A DNA stretch of 64,000 bases, from the NCBI GenBank assembly GCA_963969365.1, contig OZ017761.1, positions 434,001 through 498,000 of the forward strand. Reading direction: 5' to 3'. The stretch comes from Asterochloris sp. CNOR1 (lineage: Eukaryota; Chlorophyta; Trebouxiophyceae; Trebouxiales; Trebouxiaceae). Position numbers and translations under genes: made by a program. Under the pieces are notes generated by a model that made no database searches, was not told the origin of the DNA, and saw nothing but the letters and a program-made list of their open reading frames with translations. Of the stretch, positions 35,761-45,261 are shown in pieces; positions within the stretch are counted from its first letter, which is position 1, and every line of letters starts with the position of its first letter.

Positions 35761-37953
35761 GCGATGCCAGATCTAGCAGTGCTTTTCACTATGCTCAGGT
35801 CCAGCAATTACCAGACCTGACAGTGCTTGCGACTACGCTCAGGTGCCGCGTTCACCAGCCGCAACGTCAAGAACAGCCAAACAGAGCTCATGGTGTGGGG
35901 CGGTGTGCATCAGGCAGCTACCATGCCAACATGGGCTGCAGCGTCATGTCACCTGGTGGACGCTGGCCCTGTGGTGCTGGGTCGTGTGCATGATTAGCCT
36001 GCTTGGCAGGTCCTTGGGCCTGCAGAGAGCGCAGAGCCCACCTCAAACACATGACACTGATGTCAGATCACCGTGGCAGGGGCCTGCCCAGGCACACAGA
36101 TCAGGTGCAGTGTTGCACAGGTGATTGCGGCCCTCTCAGGCAGGACCAGCAGGAACAGAGCCACCAGCAGGGGACAAGGGCTGCAAGGAGTGTGTGCCTC
36201 TGTATGCCGTGCTGGGGACCGCTCTGGCCCACCTTGGGGTTTGCAATTGCAGCTGCAGGCACAGACTGGCCTACTCAGCAACAGGCAGGCTGCAGCATGG
36301 ACCCCTTGGCCTACACTTATGGCTCAGGCACTGCCATTGATGGGGGCTGCACTGTGCCAAAGGGCCCACCTTGGGTTTTGGGCCCTGCTGGACTGGTGGC
36401 TGAGCAACAGGCTCCTTGGGCTGAAGGTGTGGCTTCACTACCTCCACTCTTTGCACAGTGGCTGCAAAAGCACAGGGGGGAGAGCTGTTGGATTGCCTGC
36501 TCCCTGCCGGCAGGTGAACCCCATGCTATGCCCGCCTGCTTTGGCCGTCAGAAGCCCACATGCCGTGAAGCACCATGCACACAAACCTTGCTGGTGGGCT
36601 CGCAAGTGAGGACCCCAACGACAGCATGCCAAGATCAGAGCTCAAGACAGCTGGGATATGCCAGATTCCATGACATGCCCCAGAGGTCTGATGAAGGCAA
36701 TCTGCTGAGCTGAGGCTCAAAGATTGCAGAAGCCCACACACATGGCCAGCAAGCCCGCCGCGCAGAAAGGTGGCACTGCTTTGTCAGCACAAAGACCTTG
36801 AGGTTGCCCACCTGAGCATCCAGCAAAAATTTGACCCTCAGTCTTCCGGCAGGCCCCTCGTGGGCATGGTTTGTGGAACAGCTCTTGGTGAGGATGTTTG
36901 TTGTATTTGTCCTGCAGCAGAAGGGCCAAACATACCCATGCTTTGGACGGCTCCTGGTGATGTTGATGTTTTGATCTTGTCCTGCAGCTGAGCCCAATAC
37001 GAACAGCAGTGTTGTGCTTGGTTGTCCTCCTGTAGCAGAAGGTCCCACTACCATATTCAGCAGACGGGGTGCTTGTTGTGCTTGTCCTGCAGCATAAGGG
37101 CCCATTACAGCAGAGGGTGCTTACTATGCGCGGCACTTGTCCTGCAGCAGAGGAGCGCAGCAGAGGAATGCTTGACTAGGTGGACTGCTACAGAGTACCC
37201 CAATGGGAGGCACAGCAGATGGGTGCCTGCAGGGTGAGGCAGGCTGCACAGGGGCGCATGTCACCAGTGCCCACCCAGCACTGCCTGTACAGGCCAAGGC
37301 AGAAGCATGGTTCAACTGCATGGGAGCAAAAGGGGGCTCCACAGGCGATGCAGACAGCCCAAGGGGTAGTCCTGCCATGAAGGTGCCCGTCTTGAAGGCA
37401 CCCAACCTCCCTCCGCCTCCTGGTAGACCAAGACAGGTATCTGACCACAAAGCCCCGCAGCACTCTTTACAGCAGTTCAAAGTACAGTCAGGCAGAGGTG
37501 CCCTTGCAAATCTACACTGCAGGCCAAGGCATGGAGCTAACGGCGCCGGTCCCAAAGCAGACGTCCCAGCTGCAAGACCAGGATGCAGCACAGGTGCCTT
37601 GCAGGCCAATGTTTGCTGCTGCAACAAGGTGTGTTGTGCTGCAGGCTTCAGCTCACAGCTTTCTTTTTCTCCAGGCGGCTGTTGTGGCAAACTACAAAGG
37701 TCTTGACAGTCGCCACATACTCTGGCCCGCACCTGCAGAGCACAGACATCAGATCAGCGGGACAACAATGACTTATGATGTCCAGACCTCAGGTGCCTGA
37801 CAAGACCTGACATTTGCCAATGCCAGGCATCGCATGTGCCTCTCGCGACTGACGTGTGCATGGCACGAGTGCTACACTGCATGGTATTCTGCCAAGCAAG
37901 TAAGGTTGGCTCAGCCATAGTGTCTAGGCCACGCAAAAACTTGGACCGCTCCA
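35761..37953. other. Stretch without a supported gene
   Basis: Both strands contain long open frames, but none shows a recognisable domain or a convincing exon chain. On the plus strand 37300-37800 has exon-like pieces (for example between tgcag and gtcttg around 37678-37700), but no consistent frame emerged. This could hold a rapidly evolving or decayed gene. Confidence 0.4.
36890..37160. repeat. Irregular short tandem repeats
   Basis: A unit containing ttgtcctgcagcagaagggc recurs near 36905, 36975, 37024, 37080 and 37135, with variable spacing of about 50-70 bp and imperfect copies. On the plus strand each copy resembles a 3' splice site followed by a few codons, so it may be a decayed array of very short exons. 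Confidence 0.5.
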
Positions 37954-38235
37954 TTAACACAGCAGCAATCTTTGGATGTCAGCCAAAGTCCTGTAAACAG
38001 CCCCCAGGCCTCACCGATCGTGCATCTGCTGCACTCTGCAGCTGCTGCCAGCTTGGCCACACCAGGAGTCCCAGTGCACATCCTCAGCGCTGATCTCCTC
38101 ATCGCACCAGCAGCACATGCGAGGTCCATCCGGCTCCTTGTCAGTATTGCCCGGAATGGCTGTCTCCCCCGCCTTTGCTTCAGCTCGGATCTTTTCTTTG
38201 GTAATGCCTTTCGGCTTGACCCTGCTCTTGCCCAT
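37954..38235 (-). CDS. Small Cys-containing protein of unknown function
   Basis: The ATG at 38235 opens a Lys-rich N-terminus (MGKSRVKPKGITKEKIRAEA), then MCCWCDEEISAEDVHWDSW, which looks like part of a small metal-binding site (C-x2-C and downstream Trp/Cys). Two splicing solutions both end at TAA 37956-37954 with the tail TLADIQRLLLC. One uses a donor at 38062 (69 residues). The other keeps reading to a donor near 38018 (about 80 residues). I do not recognise the family. The gene lies downstream of the ion-channel gene on the same strand, with about 280 bp between. Confidence 0.45.
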
Positions 38236-38410
38236 TGACAGTACACACTGTTGTTTGCCAACTTCAGCTTTGAACAGTACTCGGCTGCCTGCTGGATGTG
38301 CTTTCTGTCTCCTTGCTTTACTAAGAAGCCCATGGCTGGCAGGGGCCTAGGTCTGCCTGGTGCACAACTTCCCTCCTCATCTTGTTACTGAGGTGAGGCA
38401 GTGTCTGCTC

Positions 38411-38420
38411 TTACATTACA
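38411..38420 (-). terminator. Candidate poly(A) signals of the ion-channel gene
   Basis: TTACATTACA on the plus strand reads as two overlapping TGTAA motifs on the minus strand, about 100 bp after the stop at 38518. That is a typical position for a green-algal poly(A) signal. Confidence 0.5.
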
Positions 38421-38517
38421 TACAGTGAGGAGTCACACGTCGAGCTGATCCAATACTTCAAGGTCCACAGGCACAGCGTCATGGGCATGGGGCCTCACTC
38501 CAGCTTAAGCTGGTCAA

Positions 38518-41500
38518 CTAGTTGGTGGCAGTGATCACCAGCTTGTCATCATACTTAGCAGCATTGATGGAGAGAATCAGGATAACAGCAATGTTAAAAG
38601 CTATGAAGGTGCAGACAGCAACTACCCAGTCCACAATATTTGCTATGTAGTTTGCGTAGCTCTTGTCCCTCCGCACATACAGCAGTGCCTCCCTGAAGCC
38701 AGCAGCGGGCCTGCAGCACAGGCAGGCACGGTGTCAGCAGTGAAGCAGCATAAAATATGTCATGCTGTGCATGCAGCAGGAAAGTCATGAAGCCGCACTA
38801 CCAGGGTACATCACTTCAGCATGAGGCTTTCAGGAACCATTTGATTGGGCTCAGTACATGCTCTGCAACCAAGGATGGGCATGGCTGCGACGGGCACCAG
38901 TGTCTGCTGCCACAGCTGTGCGCATTGCCAGCGAGGCTCAGGCCGCCAAGGGGAGGGTTGTGGATGCTGTGCCTACGCCTCCCTGTGTGTTGCCCGCCAC
39001 CTGCTTTTCACTTGGCAGCCGGCGGCAGCTGTGGCTTGCAGCAGGTGCCTGCCCACCTGCACCTTTTAGGCACATGCCCCATTTGGGTCTGCTCTGAACC
39101 GCCACTGACCCCAGGTGCTGCTACACAGTGCACAAGGCAATGCCACCTGCCTGTGCATGCCTGACAGGCGCTGCTTCACAGAGCGGGACCCAGGTTGAGA
39201 CTGAGGCTTCTGCGGGGGTCCCTGCTCCAGGTCAGGGTCATCGTCGGGTCCTTGACCATCATCCGTCGAGAACACTGACTTGGGTATCTGAGCATCATCA
39301 GCATCAGACTTAGGCATCTGGGTGATGAGCCCGTCGGAAGATGTCAAAACTGGGTCCGGCGCTGTCTGCTGGGCGCAGGCCTGCACGCAGCTGGAAAGGC
39401 TCAGGGGATGGGACTACATCCTCCCTGTCGTCCTGCGCCGGTAGCCAGCAGCAAGCCGGCAGCGTGGGGCTCTTCTCGTGCTCATGCCCAACAGAGCTGT
39501 GCAGAGCTTCAGCAGGACAGCTGATGGTGCAACCAGCAGCCGCAGGCCGCTGCTTCAGCGGCACAGTGCTGGGAAGCTGCCATGCTGGGTCACACCAGGT
39601 CCACGACATGATGTGCAGACAGCATGGAACCGCACATATGCAGAAAGGCTGCATGCCTGCCGCATGGCGCTTGTGATCTGGGCAGCAGCCCCAAGCCCGA
39701 GGCACTGAAGGGGGGAGGGTTAAGAGCCAGCATGCCGCGTGGCGACAGTGGCCCAACAGAGAAGCAGGACCCCAGGCCAGGCATACATAGGAAGGGAGAA
39801 GGGCCACTGCCAGCTTGCAACATTGCGTGCAGCCCGGCAGACAGGCAGCACCGGAGCCCCTGGCATGGGGCCAGCCTGCCGCCAGCATCTGCGCAACTGC
39901 CAGATCAGACTCACATTTGACCTCTGCTTTGACAGCACCCTCTGGGTCTGCTGGTCGCTCAGGAGGCCCTTCATGGCCTTGGCCACCTCGAGGCGCGACT
40001 TGGCCTCACGCATGGCTTTTGCGCTGCGGCCCAGGAGGACAGCACGAGTCAGGATGGGGGCATTCAAGAGAGCTGCATGGCAGGCAGGCAGACTGCAGCA
40101 CAACTGGCTGCTCTCCTCAAGCTGTTTGCAGGCTCCCAGATGCAGGTTGCTGGGCTGCATGGCTGTGTGGCAGATGGTTAGACTGCAGAGTGTTTAGCCG
40201 TGCTGCTCTTGTTTGTGGCAGGCTTCAGATGCAGGCTTGGCCAGGCAGCAGCCACTGTGCCGATTGTCAGCAGCTGTGCCCCATGCGGCTGACCGTAGTC
40301 GCACCTTGTGTGGCGGTCCTGCCATCTAGCCAGGAAATAAACGAGGAGGTGTGCGAGGGAGTTCACCCCGATCACACAGTAGCAGGCCACCACCAGCTGC
40401 TGAATAGCGTTCAGCCTGGAGGCTGGGGGAAAGTTGAAGGTGAACTGGAGAGCAACCAGACTGAGGAACATGGTGACCTCAGTCGCTGCAGTCACCACAC
40501 ACTGAGAACTCAGCACGAACAGATACACCCACAGCAACGAGCTTGCAGCTTGGCAGCACAGGCCAGGCAAGGCTGGCAGGCACTGCAGTGTGCACCACGT
40601 GCAGAATGCAGCATGCCACCAGCATGGTGCGCACTCTCATGCAGTCACAAAGGTAGTCCTGCTGCCAGCACTCACTTATTCTGCCCTCAATTGCCAGCGC
40701 TTGAAAACAGAAGGGGATGAATGATATGTAGGCGATGAGCAGAAGCGGCAGCAGAGTGTTCAGAGACGATGCTGACCTGACACGGCCAACCTGCAGTGCG
40801 AGAACATGGAGTCAGAGCCTGCCTACGCTCTGACCTAGACGCTGCATGCCCACCAGGCTGCCAGGTGGGGGCAAAGGACTGAGTCACTGGTCGCCTGACT
40901 CAGCAATTGATGCGCAAAGCGCTTGCCAAGAGCTGCCAGCAGGGCAGAGCACTTGTTGGGGCCTGCACACTGTATGTCAAACAGTAAACCTGCCAGGGCC
41001 AATGCCTGCCAGGCATGCTGCCATCAGGCAGAGCGCCAAGTCAAAGACTTGGTCAAGCTGAGCACCCAGCGCACAGGAGCTGCACACCTTGATGGCAGCC
41101 GCTAGGGTGATGGGGTTCAGAAAAGCCGCTGTGGTGTTGTCCTCATACTCGCAGTGGATCTGCTCCACATCGTACGTTGTGTAGTCACCTGCAGGGCGTG
41201 ACACCTGATGGTGCTGCATCGAGCAGACACTGCAATTGCATGCTCATGGTCCTGAGAAGCCTGAGTGGGTTCAGGCGCACATGTGGCTGAGCATTGTGTG
41301 GGACGCCTCACACTCATCATGCAGGGGTGGCAAGAGGCAGGCACTGTGAAGCTTGGAGGATGGGAGCACAGGCACTCATCGATGCCTGACCATGCCTGTG
41401 CAGTGGGGGCAGGAGGCTGGAGGCTGTGCACTGTGACACGCCCCAGGCATCCCGCCTCATGCCCCTGGCATCGTCGTACCTTGTGGCACAAACAGCTGCG

Positions 41501-43790
41501 CAGTGAAGAGGCCCCTCTGCACGAGGTCGTTGCCAAACACGGCTGATGGCTCTCTGTATGGGTACGGTGAGTTCGGGTCCCCAGCCTGCCTCACGCAGTA
41601 TAAAGAGTTGAAGGAATACTGCCGGACCCATATCAGGTCCCAGCCCGGAATCATGTTGGTGCCTGCAGGCGGCAGTTTGTGGCATGACTGCGCTGGTGGT
41701 TGCTGAGACTGCCAGCGACCTCTGGCAGCCCCAGCAGCCCTTGACCGCCTCCCCTGCCTGCCAAATGAACAGCAAATAAAAGAGGCTGGAGCCCCTTCAA
41801 AGGCAAAGGCCGGCAGCACCACAGTGGGCTGTGTGTCTCACCTGCATTGTATGGCTGGTTCTTGAGGATCCGGGTCTGGCTGTAGTACTCATTTATTGGG
41901 TAGTCTGGGTCCCACTGCAGCCAGCATGAGCTGTCAGCAAGGAGGGCACACCACCAGCCGGCTGCCAGCAGGCCTCTTGCACCGCCAGAAGCTGCTAACT
42001 CCTTCTGCGGCCTGACATGCTGTACGCCCTTTGTCAAGCACAGGCGGGACAGACGCAGCCATGCCAGGGCTGCAATCCTCCTGGCTGACCATGTCGAATC
42101 CTAAACCCTGAACCCAACCCTGAGTGAGTGTCACCTGAATGCCGATGTGGCTCCCATCAGGGCTGGACCCCTCATCAAGCTCCAGTGGCAGCAGCAAGTG
42201 CTGGTGGTCAAAGGGGTAGGCGCTGCAGAGCAGTCAACAGCAGCTTCATGCTGGCAAGCGCAGGAGGTTGCACAACAGCGGCAGCACACAGCTCGAGCAT
42301 TGCAGTTTCATCTGCGGACGCCTGATGTGAGCTCAGCAGCCTCAAGGCAGCCACTCTGCGCACAGCGCCCGCCCTCCACACTGACTTGTTGGCCCGCCCC
42401 TACAAGTTGCTGAACATTGATCCTTGTTCCCCAACAGGCAGTCGCCATCACATCTGGCAGACCCAGGAGACCACACTGCCCAGAGCAACATGGGCTGCCT
42501 TAGCGCATCAGGTCCAGAGTAGTTTTACCACCCACCAAATTCAAGTAGAGCCCTGAGTTTCTGACAGGGACAAGCCCCCCCAGGGTTGAACTGGTGTACA
42601 GCAGGGGGCCGGCTCTAAACAATGTAATCACGCATGATATACTAGGGTAAGCAGGCCACAAGTTGATGTTCAGAGAGCTGCCCCAACCAGGTTAGCCTAG
42701 ACTGCCTGAGGTTCGCAGGACAGCTTCATAGCTGTTCCTAGTGCAGCCCTGCAAAACCCTTCGGCTGGTGGGGGGTGGCCCAGGGCAGTGGACGTGCAAG
42801 TCACCTGAAGTCCATGGGCGTGAAGAACGTGCCCACCAGGCGCAGCCACCTGTGCATGCTGCCACTGTCATCGACAACCACTGTCCTGGCCGGCTGAGCT
42901 TCGGTGCCCTCGTCCAGGAGGTTTGGCATGCTGAGATTGGGGATCTGCAAGGCGTACATTCATCAGCCTATGCTCAATGCTGGGAAAAGCCTTGGAATGA
43001 CACTACTCTTCATTTGTAGAGCAGCACAATGTGGTCGGGCCTGCAAAGCTCAGAGAGTCCGCAATGCATGAACTGACATCGTCCAGCAACGCACTTCCAA
43101 GTATTGGCATGGCAAACATGAAGCTGGGCTCGGCTCCAGATTGTCGCCAAGCACATCAGAGCCAAGCATGACGAGCATGCAGCGACACCTCCCCAGCCTG
43201 GGGACGCAAGTCTCAAGCAGACGGCTCACCCAGACATTGTCGCAGCAACCAAATCTGGCCAGGTTTGAGTTGTCACACCAGTTGGAGCAGTTGTCGGTGG
43301 CAGCTGTGCTGGATGTGTTGAGGCGGGCATCGGTCCATTGCAGGTCAATCCAAATAGCAGCCTGCAGTCCGCATTACACAGCTGGGCTCAGGAGGTGCTG
43401 GCCTGTGAGCAATTGGCCAGTCTGGCCTGCGGGCTGAGTGTAGTACTTGGTAAACGCCCCATGTGTCATCGTCTGCAGATTCATTGTCAGTATGTTCAGA
43501 ACCTCCGCCAGCAGCAGCAGCTACAACACAATAGCACCTGAGGCTCTCAAACAGCATCAGCCCACCTGGAACTGCATGTTCTCCTGTACAATCTGGAGCA
43601 CCCTGTCCACGTAAAGGCGCACAGTCACGGTGGTGTTGGTGCCAGTAGGGGCATTGCCAAAGCCTATCAGGGGGCTGAGATTCTGAGTGAGGCTCTGCGT
43701 GGCCTCGGTGGTGCTTCTGCTCAAGAGAAGGAGAATGCCCAGGGACAGACATGCTTTATTCTGCCAGGACGAGCCGCCCCCACGAGCCAT
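38518..43790 (-). CDS. Pentameric ligand-gated ion channel subunit (Cys-less, Pro-loop type)
   Basis: Exons with matching phases: 43790-43566, 43361-43230, 42944-42805, 42222-42135, 41914-41842, 41662-41480, 41188-41088, 40790-40676, 40485-40305, 40023-39915 and 39380-39147. A last exon starts near 38711 and ends at 38518; the junction before it is unresolved. The total is about 590 residues. Order: signal peptide (ACLSLGILLLLSRST), extracellular beta domain with VQENMQFQ, WTDARLNTSS, DNVW and FTPMDFSAYPFDHQHLLLPL (the FxPMDxxxFPFDxQ loop), TM1 (LLPLLLIAYISFIPFCFQ), TM2 (TTEVTMFLSLVALQFTF), Pro-containing TM2-3 loop, TM3 (LVVACYCVIGVNSLAHLLVY), basic and acidic cytoplasmic loop, TM4 (DWVVAVCTFIAFNIAVILIL). 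The loop Cys pair of animal receptors is missing, as in bacterial homologues. An extra Cys-rich insert (DNCSNWCDNSNLARFGCC) precedes DNVW. Ligand and ion selectivity are unknown. Confidence 0.88.
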
Positions 43791-44639
43791 TGTGGCCCTG
43801 AAGTACCTGCCGTAGGCTGCTTCTCCTGCACAACAGACCAGCCTGAGTTCCTTATGGGCTGTCCCGTCATGTGCTTACAAAAGGGGGAAGAGTGCAGAAA
43901 AGATCTTATACACAGCAGTGTTTGCCATCTTTGTAGCTGGCGCAGGCTGACAGGATCTGAGATGCACTTCAGGCTATTCAAGGCTTGATGATGCGTCCCC
44001 AAACGTGTGAAGTGCACCGAGCCCACCTGGTGTGCAGGACAAGGCCAGGTAGTAGCCGTAAGAAAAGGTATCCAAGTCTGCACACCTGAATCCGAGCTCA
44101 AGATGGCGTTGTCTTCTTATTCAATTCAACGTTAGGTCAGGCCATTAAGTAGGCTAATCAATGCCAGCTGCAACATATTGCAGTCTAACCAAAAGGGCTA
44201 TGAAACCTTGCCGCAGGATCTCCCCAACAAAACCCTATGCCAGCTGCACTTCCACGGCGAACTGCTCTTAGCTTGTTGCTTGCCTGTAACAAGTGCAGAC
44301 TCTAACCATGCCTGGAGCAGCCCATCAGCCACAGGAGTGCCCCTGCACCTTGCCTGACAAAATGGAGGCACATGAGCTGCGCCTGTCACACCAGAGCAGC
44401 TTGACCAGCAGCCCTGCGGCATGGGCGCAGGCCTGGGCTAGGTGGCTGCAGATGAGAAGGCTTCTCAGCCTATCTGTGGGTGCTCAGCAACTGATGTTGT
44501 GCATGCTCACGCTTTTTGGAGGTATCATGATGCTGCCTTCAGGGGCGAAACTGGATGTCCAGGGTCATGGTCAAGCTTGCGGCCAGATGACTGGACAACT
44601 TGTAGATGATCTTGCTCGCAATGGGCATTCATAGGTCAA
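43791..44639. other. Upstream spacer of the ion-channel gene
   Basis: About 850 bp between the channel start codon and the F-box/LRR pseudogene. The open frame at 44293-44634 (+) has no recognisable domain or splice context. I see no gene that I can support; the channel promoter should lie in its first few hundred bases. Confidence 0.4.
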
Positions 44640-44960
44640 TGAGACCAGGTTAGCACAGCTTTTGAAGGCATGTCACAGGCGCGCATGCACTTCAGGTAGT
44701 TCGGCCACTTGGAGGCCTGGGTAGCCGTGCAGATGCGAGTCATTCACGTGCAGCTGCATGGTCTCATCGCACAGTGGGAGGTCAGCTATCTCAAGCCTGC
44801 GAATGTTAGGCAAGAATGCTCCACGCTGGTCCCAAAGTGCATTTCAGGCGCACAGGAGGGAGAAGGGTCTTAGTGCAACCAAGTTTGGGAGCATTGCCAG
44901 CAGTGTAGAGAGTGGCACACTTCCCAACTTCTTGAAGTGAACAGGGTATGCTGAGAGCTC
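44640..44960 (-). pseudogene. Decayed copy of the F-box/LRR-like gene at 56784-58626
   Basis: Read on the minus strand, this stretch aligns base by base with about 58300-58626 of the plus-strand gene. Shared blocks include LLAMLPNLVAL (versus LLARLPNLVAL), NALWDQRGAFLP (DALWDHRGACLP), RRLEIADLPL, HVNDSHL and HAFKSCANLVSL (HAFKSCAKLTSL). It carries in-frame TGA codons (after LLCA and after HARL) and lacks about 60 bp corresponding to PLVSILSMCPALKHLSLL. It therefore cannot make the full product. Confidence 0.85.
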
Positions 44961-45261
44961 CCTTGCAGAGCTGCAACAGACAATGGGAGTGCTGCCCTGA
45001 GCCCAGAGGGGCCGCAGCAGCCAATAGCAGGTCAAAGTAAACACAGCGGTGCTGAACGTCACTGCTCCCTGCACAGTGGGCCTGGGGGCTGCAAGCTGCA
45101 TACCTGCCTGGTGCAGCTTGCAGGCCTGGCAAATTGGGCAATTTTAGCAACCCAGCTCAATACGTGGCAGTGCTGCCTTCTGCAGCAAAGTACCAGGGGA
45201 GCAGCAGCTCGCTGACATCTTCTCAGCAGACACAGTCCCTGGACATTAGCCTGTGTGCAGA
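44961..45261. other. Spacer next to the pseudogene
   Basis: The minus strand stays open for about 110 codons here, but alignment with the functional F-box/LRR copy fades and no domain is visible. It is probably the further-diverged 5' part of the pseudogene or the 3' UTR of the USP gene. Confidence 0.3.

Noticed and set aside
40486-40548. Longer start of channel exon 9 (acceptor after gctgccaag, adding about 21 residues)
   Set aside because: It also keeps the frame, but it would insert an extra hydrophobic stretch between TM1 and TM2. The acceptor ctgcag before 40485 gives the spacing known for the family.
38518-43790. Bacterial contamination as the source of the ligand-gated channel
   Set aside because: The gene is interrupted by many GT-AG introns in matching phases, with the same acceptor style as its neighbours.
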